A stretch of 5,349 nucleotides of DNA from the NCBI GenBank assembly GCA_024684155.1, contig JAIKXK010000294.1, positions 1 through 5,349 of the forward strand, in the 5' to 3' direction. A model generated the notes under the pieces. It had not been told where the DNA came from. It was given only the letters and a program-made list of their open reading frames with translations, and ran no database searches. Each line of letters opens with the position of its first letter. Position 1 is the first letter of the stretch. Made by a program: the position numbers and the translations under genes. Below are positions 1 through 5,349 of the stretch, piece after piece. This stretch comes from Lachnospiraceae bacterium. Lineage in GTDB: Bacteria > Bacillota > Clostridia > Lachnospirales > Lachnospiraceae.

Positions 1-404
1 CTTCCGTTTGCATCAAACAGTTTTCAAAATACGAAGAACCCTTTGTCCTTAGTGCATATCAGTTTATGTTAGGGGGATTACTTTTGTTTGTCATAGGGTT
101 TATGTGGAAAAGTGTGACCGGAGGAGATTTGGTAGAAGTAAAAGAGTTAGTATACGGTTGTTTCGAACCAAAGGGATTAGGGGTTATTTTATTATTGGCA
201 GGAATTTCTGCCATCGCCTATTCGCTATGGGGACTGTTGTTAAAATATAATGAAGTGTCAAAGGTAACAATTTATGGATTTTTAACACCGGTCTTTGGAG
301 TGTTATTTTCCGCCCTATTTTTATCAGAAACTACAATAGCAGGGCCAGTTGTAGTGGTAATTTCCTTGATTCTTGTAAGTTTAGGCATAATTTTGCAGAA
401 TTAA
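1..404 (+). CDS. EamA/DMT-family membrane transporter, C-terminal part (cut by window edge)
   Basis: This is the C-terminal 133 residues of a polytopic membrane protein. The reading frame is open from base 3 to the TAA at 402-404 with no start, so the gene begins upstream. An in-frame ATG at 66 is internal, because family-like sequence (PFVLSAYQF) runs straight into it. Counting from base 3, hydrophobic segments lie at about residues 20-35, 58-80, 88-108 and 113-131. A short polar stretch follows the first segment. The segment TPVFGVLFSALFLSE, a helix with an early proline that ends in Leu-x-Glu, is characteristic of the second EamA repeat of drug/metabolite transporters. Such proteins usually have ten helices and move small metabolites across the cytoplasmic membrane; the substrate cannot be read from this fragment. 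The gene ends 81 nt before the likely start of the kinase operon and no terminator hairpin is visible between them, so read-through is possible. The family call is fairly secure; no functional link to the downstream signalling genes is evident. Confidence 0.8.
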   Translation, partial: SVCIKQFSKYEEPFVLSAYQFMLGGLLLFVIGFMWKSVTGGDLVEVKELVYGCFEPKGLGVILLLAGISAIAYSLWGLLLKYNEVSKVTIYGFLTPVFGVLFSALFLSETTIAGPVVVVISLILVSLGIILQN

Positions 405-433
405 TTGAAGTTTCATACAAAAAAAGATAAAAT
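405..433 (+). promoter_or_regulatory. candidate sigma-A promoter for the signalling operon (upstream one)
   Basis: TTGAAG at 405-410 matches the -35 consensus TTGACA at four of six bases. It is followed by a 17-nt spacer and TAAAAT at 428-433, which matches the -10 consensus TATAAT at five of six. Transcription would begin near 440, giving a leader of about 45 nt that carries the GGGGG ribosome binding site before the ATG at 486. The position directly after the transporter stop codon suits a separate operon promoter. In A+T-rich DNA such matches arise by chance, so this is only a candidate. Confidence 0.33.
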
Positions 434-439
434 TATAGA

Positions 440-469
440 TAGACACGTAAGAAATTCTGGCATTATAAC
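440..469 (+). promoter_or_regulatory. candidate sigma-A promoter for the signalling operon (downstream one)
   Basis: TAGACA at 440-445 (five of six to the -35 consensus) is followed by an 18-nt spacer and TATAAC at 464-469 (five of six to the -10 consensus). The base matches are better than for the candidate just upstream. However, transcription would start near 476, leaving a leader of only about 10 nt and cutting into the GGGGG ribosome binding site at 473-477. That makes it less plausible for the ATG at 486, unless the message is nearly leaderless. Confidence 0.22.
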
Positions 470-472
470 CGT

Positions 473-477
473 GGGGG
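473..477 (+). promoter_or_regulatory. ribosome binding site that favours the ATG at 486
   Basis: GGGGG lies 8 nt before the ATG at 486, a normal spacing. It is G-rich like the stretch before the Hpt gene (4827-4834). The in-frame alternatives, TTG at 405 and GTG at 471, have no purine-rich ribosome binding sequence at a suitable distance. This supports starting the kinase at 486, directly before a short basic stretch (Met-Arg-Lys-Lys) and the first membrane helix. Confidence 0.5.
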
Positions 478-485
478 ACGGGGAT

Positions 486-3119
486 ATGAGGAAGAAGAGT
501 TTTTCACTAATTATTGGGGGATTATTATTTATCTTTGCCCTTTCTATTATTACATTTCTAGGCTTGAATCATTACATGGATAATGAGACCGAAGAGGATG
601 TCCGTGAAATTGCGAATGTATATTTACATGGAATCGCTGATGAGGAAGCCAATCGTTTCAATGCAATAAAATCAGTCCGTTTTCAACAGGTGGACTATAT
701 TCTAAATGATGTTGCAAGTGAATCCTATGAAACAAATGAACAGTTGTATGCAGCCATTGAAAAGGGAGCTGCTTTTCAGGAAGTACCCACCTGTGCACTT
801 ATAGACGCAGAGGGAAATCTACAGCTAATCGAAGGAAAAAAATTAGAAGTCTTTAACTCAAAAGATTTTGTAATTAGCAGTCTAAAAAATAATCAGAAGG
901 CAGTAGCAACAGGAGAAAATACAGAAAGAAAAGTAGTCCTTTACTGTGTTCCTTATACAGTTCCTATGGAAAATGGAAATGAAAGTATAGGTTTTATTTT
1001 GTCAAAGCCCTTAGATCGTTTCCTTCAAATTATGAATTTTTCTTCAGAAGACTCTTTGGTAGATTTTTATATTATTCGAGAAGATGGTAGCTATGTAGTA
1101 CTAGGAAAAGAAGAGAGTGAAGAAAACTATTTTGAAAAGGTACTAAAATATTCGAATCCAATTGATGGTACAGCGGAAGAATATGTGGATAAATTAAAGG
1201 AATGTATTAAAAATGATGAAGATTTCTTTATGAACACTCACTATTCAGAACCAGAGGCTGGAATCGATGAGAGCAGAAGTGTTTATGCAACCACCCTTAC
1301 GGATAGTAACTGGTACCTTGTAACTGTTATGCCATATGGTGTACTTGATAATACGATTCTGGATATGGGATCTGCCAGAAGTCATGGAATGATGGTGGCT
1401 CTTCTTGTAATTGCGGCAGGAATATTTATAGTATTTTTACTTTATGCCTGGATGACACATCATCAGATGCTGGCATTAGAAGATGCAAAGTTTAAGGCAG
1501 AGGACGCCATGATGGAAGCGGAAGTGTCTCAGGAAGAAGCTGAAAAGGCCAGAGAAGAAGCGGAATATGCCAACAAGGCAAAGAGCGATTTTCTATCTAA
1601 TATGAGTCATGATATACGAACTCCTATGAATGCCATTGTAGGTATGACGGCCATTGCAAAAGACCATATTGATGATCCGGAAAAAGTAGAAGACTGCCTT
1701 CGAAAAATTAATCTTTCAGGGAAGCAGTTATTAGGTTTAATCAATGATGTCTTAGATATGTCTAAGATTGAGAGTGGAAAATTAGTAATGAATATGGAGG
1801 CTCTTTCTCTAAGAGAAACCATGGAAACAATCTGCGATATTATTCGACCACAACTAAAGTCGAAACATCAGCATTTTGATATTTTCATTAGTAATATTAT
1901 TGCAGAAGAGGTTTATCTTGATGGCATACGAATGAATCAGGTGCTTTTAAACTTTTTATCAAATGCTATGAAGTTTACACCGGATGGTGGTTCTATTACC
2001 ATTCGTCTCAATCAGGAACCTTCCAACAAAGGAGATAATTATGTGATTACCCATATCTTTGTAGAAGATACAGGAATAGGTATGTCCCCAGAGTTTAAAG
2101 AAAAAATCTTTGATGCCTTTGAGCGGGAGGATAATAAACGAGTTCACAAGATTCAGGGAACGGGACTTGGAATGGCTATTACAAAATACATTGTGGATGC
2201 CTTAGGTGGAAAAATTGAAGTGGAGTCAGAACTGGGAAAAGGTAGCTGCTTCCATGTAATTTTAGATCTTGAAAAGGTAGAAGTAAGTATCAAGGATATG
2301 GTACTTCCAAAGATGCGGGTATTAGTAGTAGATGATAATGAAGATTTGTGTACTTCGGCGATTACGTCTCTGAAAGACTTAGGTATAGAAGGTGAATGGT
2401 GTACCAGCGGAAAGTTGGCCGTTGAAAAAGTAGTAGAAGCCCATAAGAATAGTGTGGATTACTTTGCAGTTTTAATTGACTATAAGATGGATGAGCTTGA
2501 TGGAATTGAAACTACGAAACTAATACGTGAAGCCCTTGGTGAGGATATTCCCATCAGTTTAATTTCTGCCTATGATTGGGTGGATATTGAAGATCGGGCA
2601 AAGGCAGCAGGGGTTACAGGTTTTATACCAAAACCCTTGTTTAAATCTACGTTGTACCATGAATTAAAGAAGTATTTGCCGGGATCTGAGGAAGAGAAGA
2701 ATCCGGAAATCTATGAAGAAAAGATTATAGAGTTAAAGGGATTGCATGTTCTTTTAGCAGAGGATCAATACATAAATGCAGAAATTATTACTACCTTATT
2801 AGAGGAGCGGGAAGCCGAAGTGGAATTGGCAGAAGATGGACAAATTGCCCTAGATGCCTTTAAGGAGTCAGAGGATGGATTCTTTGATGTAATCTTAATG
2901 GATCTTCGTATGCCAAACATGAATGGTTTTGAAGCAGCAAGAGCAATTCGCTCTTTGGATCGAAAAGATGCAAAAGAAATTCCCATTATTGCTTTAACGG
3001 CAGATGCTTTTGCAGAGGATGCACAAAAATGTGTGGAAGCAGGAATGAATACTCATATGGCAAAACCGGTGGATATTGATCTTTTAATGAAGACTTTAGC
3101 AAAATATATGGAGAGATAA
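486..3119 (+). CDS. membrane hybrid histidine kinase: Cache-like sensor, HisKA, HATPase, two receivers
   Basis: This is a hybrid sensor kinase of 877 residues, numbered from the ATG at 486. After a basic N-terminus, helix 1 spans about residues 6-28. An outside region of about 270 residues follows, whose end (WYLVTVMPYGVLDNTI) looks like a double-Cache ligand-binding domain. Helix 2 is at about 302-322. An Ala/Glu-rich coiled-coil linker leads into the HisKA box SHDIRTPMN with phospho-acceptor His375. The ATPase domain has the N box (Asn489/Asn493), G1 DTGIGM (528-533), an F box (FDAFER, 542-547) and G2 GTGLGM (558-563), so it should be active. Receiver 1 (about 609-725) has Asp616/Asp617, acceptor Asp665, Ser694 and Lys716. 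Receiver 2 (about 751-875) has Glu759/Asp760, acceptor Asp806, Thr838 and Lys860. There is no Hpt domain in the protein; a separate Hpt protein is encoded two genes downstream. A TTG at 405 in the same frame would add 27 polar residues but lacks a ribosome binding site. The role is well supported; the ligand is unknown. Confidence 0.93.
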   Translation: MRKKSFSLIIGGLLFIFALSIITFLGLNHYMDNETEEDVREIANVYLHGIADEEANRFNAIKSVRFQQVDYILNDVASESYETNEQLYAAIEKGAAFQEVPTCALIDAEGNLQLIEGKKLEVFNSKDFVISSLKNNQKAVATGENTERKVVLYCVPYTVPMENGNESIGFILSKPLDRFLQIMNFSSEDSLVDFYIIREDGSYVVLGKEESEENYFEKVLKYSNPIDGTAEEYVDKLKECIKNDEDFFMNTHYSEPEAGIDESRSVYATTLTDSNWYLVTVMPYGVLDNTILDMGSARSHGMMVALLVIAAGIFIVFLLYAWMTHHQMLALEDAKFKAEDAMMEAEVSQEEAEKAREEAEYANKAKSDFLSNMSHDIRTPMNAIVGMTAIAKDHIDDPEKVEDCLRKINLSGKQLLGLINDVLDMSKIESGKLVMNMEALSLRETMETICDIIRPQLKSKHQHFDIFISNIIAEEVYLDGIRMNQVLLNFLSNAMKFTPDGGSITIRLNQEPSNKGDNYVITHIFVEDTGIGMSPEFKEKIFDAFEREDNKRVHKIQGTGLGMAITKYIVDALGGKIEVESELGKGSCFHVILDLEKVEVSIKDMVLPKMRVLVVDDNEDLCTSAITSLKDLGIEGEWCTSGKLAVEKVVEAHKNSVDYFAVLIDYKMDELDGIETTKLIREALGEDIPISLISAYDWVDIEDRAKAAGVTGFIPKPLFKSTLYHELKKYLPGSEEEKNPEIYEEKIIELKGLHVLLAEDQYINAEIITTLLEEREAEVELAEDGQIALDAFKESEDGFFDVILMDLRMPNMNGFEAARAIRSLDRKDAKEIPIIALTADAFAEDAQKCVEAGMNTHMAKPVDIDLLMKTLAKYMER

Positions 3120-3129
3120 ATAAAAGAAA

Positions 3130-3134
3130 GAAGG
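3130..3134 (+). promoter_or_regulatory. ribosome binding site of the REC-GGDEF-EAL gene
   Basis: GAAGG sits 8 nt before the ATG at 3143, in the 23-nt gap after the kinase stop codon. It supports this start over the next in-frame ATG (3155), which is only four codons inside. The short gap, with no terminator or promoter seen, indicates cotranscription with the kinase. Confidence 0.55.
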
Positions 3135-3142
3135 CGTGATAT

Positions 3143-4825
3143 ATGGACGAAGAAATGATTTACCAGTTTCAGATGAAACGAAGCGTTTTGGTGGTAGATG
3201 ATGAAGAAATCAATCAGCAAATCTTAGGTGGAATATTAGAGGATCATTATGAAGTAATGTATGCATCAGATGGAGAAGAGGCGCTATCGGTAATTGAAGA
3301 ACAGGGTCCTTTGTTATCACTGGTATTATTGGATTTAATGATGCCGAAAATGGATGGCTTTGAAGTAATGAAAAGAATGCAACAGGATGTTGTACTTCGC
3401 GGAATTCCAGTAATTGTACTTACCTCTGAAGAACAGTTAGAGATTGAAAGTCTTAGACAAGGGGCGGCAGATTTTATAAAAAAACCCTACGATGTTCCAG
3501 AAAAAATCATAGCCAGAGTAAAACGTATCATTGCTTTATTTGAGGATCGCTCTATTATTCAGTCTACGGAAAAAGATGAATTAACAGGGCTCTATGAAAA
3601 AGGATATTTTTATGAATATGCCATGCTACAGGATCGCTTTAATCCGGGAGAAGAAAAGGATGCAGTGGTATTAAATATCAGTCACTTTCACTTGTTTAAT
3701 GAGATTTATGGAATGGATGAGGGTGATAAGGTTCTAAAAGTATTGGCTTCTGCATTAGAAAAATATGCCCTTCGTTTTGGGGGAATAGCAGGACGGTCTG
3801 ATGCAGATTGGTTTATGGTCTATGTTCCAAGACAAAAAAATTATGAAGAATTGTATGAGGAAGTAGAAGAGGCGCTAAATAAGGAATTTTCTTCTCATCA
3901 CATTCGTATTCGAATTGGTGTATATGTGGTGGCAAAGGATGAGGAAAAATTAGTTCCCTGTTTCGAAAAAGCCAAAACAGCCTGCAATAGTATTCGGGAA
4001 AAATACCATAAAAAGGTAGCAATTTTCGATGACAAATTAAGAGAAAAACAGGTTTATTCGGAGCGTTTGATTCATGATATTCGGGATGCCATAAAGGATA
4101 AGCAGCTAAAGGTTTATTTCCAATCAAAATATGATGTAACAAAGGAAACTCCAGAAATCATAAGTGCAGAAGCATTGGTACGATGGATTCATCCTGAGTT
4201 TGGAATGGTTTCTCCCGGAGATTTCATTACCTTATTTGAAGAAAACGGATTGATTCAGATTGTAGATGAGTTTGTCTGGAAAGAAGCTGCAAGAAGAGTA
4301 AGAAAATGGCAGGATGAGTATAAGGTTACAATTCCGGTATCAGTAAATGTTTCAAGAATAGATCTTCATGATCCGGAAATTAAAAATAAGCTGATTCGAA
4401 TTGTAAATGAAGCTCGAATTAATCCAACAGATCTTCATTTGGAAATTACGGAATCTGCTTATGAGGAAGATACCAACCGTATGGTAGAGGTGGTAAAGAG
4501 TTTAAAGGATGCTGGATTTGTTATAGAAATGGATGATTTTGGATCGGGATACTCATCTTTAAATATGATTACAACCATACCTTTTGACATATTAAAATTA
4601 GATATGTCTTTGATTCGAGATATTCATAGGGATGAGCGAAGCAGAAAAATGCTTGAAATTGTTATGGATATTGCAAAGTTCCTAAAAGTAAATGTAGTGG
4701 CAGAAGGTGTAGAAGAGAAGGAACAGTTAGATATTCTAAAAAGCTTAGAGGCTCAGATTATCCAGGGCTATTATTTTTCAAAACCTGTATCGCCAGAGGA
4801 ATTTGAGGCATTAATTAAAAGATAA
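3143..4825 (+). CDS. response regulator with degenerate GGDEF and intact EAL domain (cyclic-di-GMP phosphodiesterase)
   Basis: This is a soluble protein of 560 residues with three domains. The receiver (about 13-133) has Asp19/Asp20, phospho-acceptor Asp64 in LLDLMMPKMDG, Thr94 and Lys114. The GGDEF domain (about 140-300) begins with DELTGLY, but its signature reads DADWF (220-224). The usual metal-binding DxD is Asn-Ile-Ser (178-180), and the inhibitory RxxD site has only Arg211, so cyclase activity is very unlikely. The EAL domain (about 315-560) keeps EAL (343-345), Asn402, Glu434 in LEITES, DDFG (464-467), Lys485, Asp487, Glu521 and Glu524 in AEGVE, and Gln541. These are the usual metal-, substrate- and catalysis-related residues of active phosphodiesterases that cut cyclic-di-GMP to pGpG. 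Phosphorylation of Asp64 by the neighbouring kinase, probably through the downstream Hpt protein, would control this activity. The dead GGDEF domain may bind GTP as an allosteric sensor, as in Caulobacter PdeA; that part is inference. Confidence 0.93.
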   Translation: MDEEMIYQFQMKRSVLVVDDEEINQQILGGILEDHYEVMYASDGEEALSVIEEQGPLLSLVLLDLMMPKMDGFEVMKRMQQDVVLRGIPVIVLTSEEQLEIESLRQGAADFIKKPYDVPEKIIARVKRIIALFEDRSIIQSTEKDELTGLYEKGYFYEYAMLQDRFNPGEEKDAVVLNISHFHLFNEIYGMDEGDKVLKVLASALEKYALRFGGIAGRSDADWFMVYVPRQKNYEELYEEVEEALNKEFSSHHIRIRIGVYVVAKDEEKLVPCFEKAKTACNSIREKYHKKVAIFDDKLREKQVYSERLIHDIRDAIKDKQLKVYFQSKYDVTKETPEIISAEALVRWIHPEFGMVSPGDFITLFEENGLIQIVDEFVWKEAARRVRKWQDEYKVTIPVSVNVSRIDLHDPEIKNKLIRIVNEARINPTDLHLEITESAYEEDTNRMVEVVKSLKDAGFVIEMDDFGSGYSSLNMITTIPFDILKLDMSLIRDIHRDERSRKMLEIVMDIAKFLKVNVVAEGVEEKEQLDILKSLEAQIIQGYYFSKPVSPEEFEALIKR

Positions 4826-4826
4826 A

Positions 4827-4834
4827 GGGGGAGG
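4827..4834 (+). promoter_or_regulatory. strong, closely spaced ribosome binding site of the Hpt gene
   Basis: GGGGGAGG starts one base after the EAL gene stop codon and ends 3 nt before the ATG at 4838. The GGAGG core is closer to the start than usual, while the upstream GGGGG part sits 6 nt away. With only 12 nt between the two genes, ribosomes leaving the EAL gene could reinitiate here, which would couple their expression. Confidence 0.55.
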
Positions 4835-4837
4835 CCT

Positions 4838-5182
4838 ATGTTAAGCGTAGAAGCATTAGAAGAATATGGGGCAAATACAAAGGAAGCCATTGCCCGTTGT
4901 GCAAATAAGGAAGATTTATATTTGAAACTTGTAAAAAGAATTCCAACAGATAAGGGTTTTGATCGTTTAAAAGATGCCTTAGATGCCGGAGATTTAGATG
5001 AGGCGTTTGAGGCTGCTCACGGATTAAAGGGTATCGTTGCAAACTTATCATTGACTCCACTATTAACACCCATTAGCGATATTACGGAAAAAACAAGAGC
5101 AAAAGAGGAGGCCGACTATGGCCCCCTCTTAAATGAAATGTTTTTACAAAGAGATAAACTAAGTATTCTTTGTGATGATTAA
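4838..5182 (+). CDS. stand-alone Hpt-domain histidine phosphotransfer protein
   Basis: This is a small soluble protein of 114 residues consisting of one Hpt domain and nothing else visible. The motif AHGLKGIVANLSL (60-72) matches the Hpt signature HxLKGxxxNLxL, making His61 the phospho-accepting residue and Lys64-Gly65 its conserved companions. The surroundings are predicted to be helical (for example 41-60 and 91-110), as expected of a four-helix bundle, and the length is typical for the family. Hpt proteins carry phosphate between receiver domains without enzymatic activity of their own. As the third gene of the operon, after a two-receiver hybrid kinase lacking an Hpt domain and a REC-GGDEF-EAL regulator, it is the likely link between them; this is inferred from gene order. 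Its stop codon overlaps that of the convergent greA gene. A candidate greA terminator hairpin lies within its codons 89-98. Confidence 0.9.
   Translation: MLSVEALEEYGANTKEAIARCANKEDLYLKLVKRIPTDKGFDRLKDALDAGDLDEAFEAAHGLKGIVANLSLTPLLTPISDITEKTRAKEEADYGPLLNEMFLQRDKLSILCDD
5101..5130 (-). terminator. candidate rho-independent terminator of greA, inside the Hpt coding region
   Basis: AAGAGGAGGCC (5103-5113) and GGCCCCCTCTT (5120-5130) form an inverted repeat of 11 bp around a 6-nt loop. One position (5109 with 5124) is an A-C mismatch in plus-strand RNA but a G-U wobble in minus-strand RNA, so the stem is complete only on the minus strand. There it is followed by UUUU (partly in the stem) and, after six more bases, a run of six U. 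It lies about 49 nt past the greA stop codon. On the plus strand it sits before the Hpt stop codon and could not serve that operon. The U-tract is interrupted, so efficiency is uncertain. Confidence 0.48.
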
Positions 5183-5349
5183 AATTTGCGAATGGTATCT
5201 TCTTCGTCGCTGGAAGTCTGGTCAAGATCTTTGATTTCTATGGTGTAGTTTTCGCCACCTGGAACTTCTACTATGCAGCTGTCACCAACCTTGTGACCAA
5301 GAAGAGCTTTTCCTACAGGAGATTCATTTGAAATTTTTCCTCGCAGGGA
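5179..5349 (-). CDS. greA: transcription elongation factor GreA, C-terminal part (cut by window edge)
   Basis: Read on the minus strand, this is an open frame of 56 residues running in from the right edge to a TAA (complement of 5179-5181). It contains GKISNESPVGKALLG, then a His-Lys-Val-Gly-Asp turn and VEVPGGENYTIEI. This is the C-terminal FKBP-like domain of GreA/GreB factors, in the form common in Firmicutes. GreA inserts an N-terminal coiled coil into the RNA polymerase secondary channel and stimulates cleavage of backtracked transcripts; that coiled coil lies outside the window. The tail after the last strand is longer and more acidic than in many GreA proteins (DLDQTSSDEEDTIRKF). The gene is convergent with the signalling operon and overlaps the Hpt gene by 4 bp at the stop codons. 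GreA is much more likely than GreB given the SPVGKALLG motif. Confidence 0.9.
   Translation of the reverse strand, partial: SLRGKISNESPVGKALLGHKVGDSCIVEVPGGENYTIEIKDLDQTSSDEEDTIRKF

Noticed and set aside
66..404. A separate small membrane protein starting at the ATG at 66
   Set aside because: The frame is open to the left edge with transporter-like sequence directly before the ATG, and there is no ribosome binding site. It is the tail of a longer gene.
405..485. N-terminal extension of the kinase from a TTG at 405 or a GTG at 471
   Set aside because: Neither codon has a ribosome binding sequence upstream. The 27 extra residues are polar and come before a normal short basic N-terminus and membrane helix, whereas the ATG at 486 has GGGGG at 8 nt.
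2320..3215. Similar DNA at the starts of the receiver domains (near 2325 and 3190) as a direct repeat
   Set aside because: The similarity is limited to codons for the conserved LVVDD motif and is explained by shared protein family, not by a DNA repeat.
3813..4142. Long open frame on the minus strand opposite the GGDEF-EAL gene
   Set aside because: It lies wholly opposite a well-supported coding region. Its predicted protein is rich in His, Pro and Leu with no recognisable domain, as expected of an antisense shadow.
4836..5069. Minus-strand open frame opposite the Hpt gene
   Set aside because: The Hpt motif on the plus strand is clear. The reverse frame has low-complexity Leu-rich sequence and no known features.
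5281..5297. GTCAC/GTGAC inverted repeat as a terminator for the signalling operon
   Set aside because: The stem is only 5 bp with a 7-nt loop and no U-tract follows on the plus strand. It lies in conserved greA codons for Gly-His-Lys-Val-Gly-Asp, which explain it.

Overview
The window is A+T-rich and densely coded, with short gaps and GGGGG/GGAGG-type ribosome binding sites. Protein style points to a low-GC Gram-positive of the Clostridia, most likely a Lachnospiraceae relative: a Cache-type hybrid kinase with two receivers, a REC-GGDEF-EAL protein, a separate Hpt protein, and a GreA with the IS-x-ESPVGKALLG tail. The family placement is an inference from protein style, not from a marker gene.

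Layout: (1) 1-404, plus strand: the C-terminal half of an EamA/DMT-type membrane transporter, cut by the left edge. (2) 405-485: a short gap with two promoter-like sequences and the ribosome binding site of the next gene. (3) 486-5182, plus strand: a tight three-gene signalling operon. It holds a membrane hybrid histidine kinase (877 aa), a response regulator with a degenerate GGDEF and an intact EAL domain (560 aa), and a stand-alone Hpt phosphotransfer protein (114 aa), with gaps of 23 and 12 nt. (4) 5179-5349, minus strand: the C-terminal end of greA, convergent with the operon. Its stop codon overlaps the Hpt stop codon within one TTAA.

How the genes fit together: the operon appears to encode every part of a multistep phosphorelay ending in cyclic-di-GMP breakdown. 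An extracytoplasmic Cache-like sensor would control autophosphorylation of His375. Phosphate would pass to a kinase receiver (Asp665 or Asp806), then to His61 of the Hpt protein, then to Asp64 of the REC-GGDEF-EAL protein, whose EAL domain keeps all the catalytic motifs I could check. The GGDEF domain is almost certainly dead as a cyclase (DADWF in place of GGDEF). The direction of flow and the signal are inferred. The module resembles known kinase/REC-EAL systems such as VieS-VieA in Vibrio, so it is a complete and tidy example rather than a clearly new system. The 3' end is also notable: a likely greA terminator hairpin lies inside the Hpt coding region, so transcripts from the two strands probably overlap.
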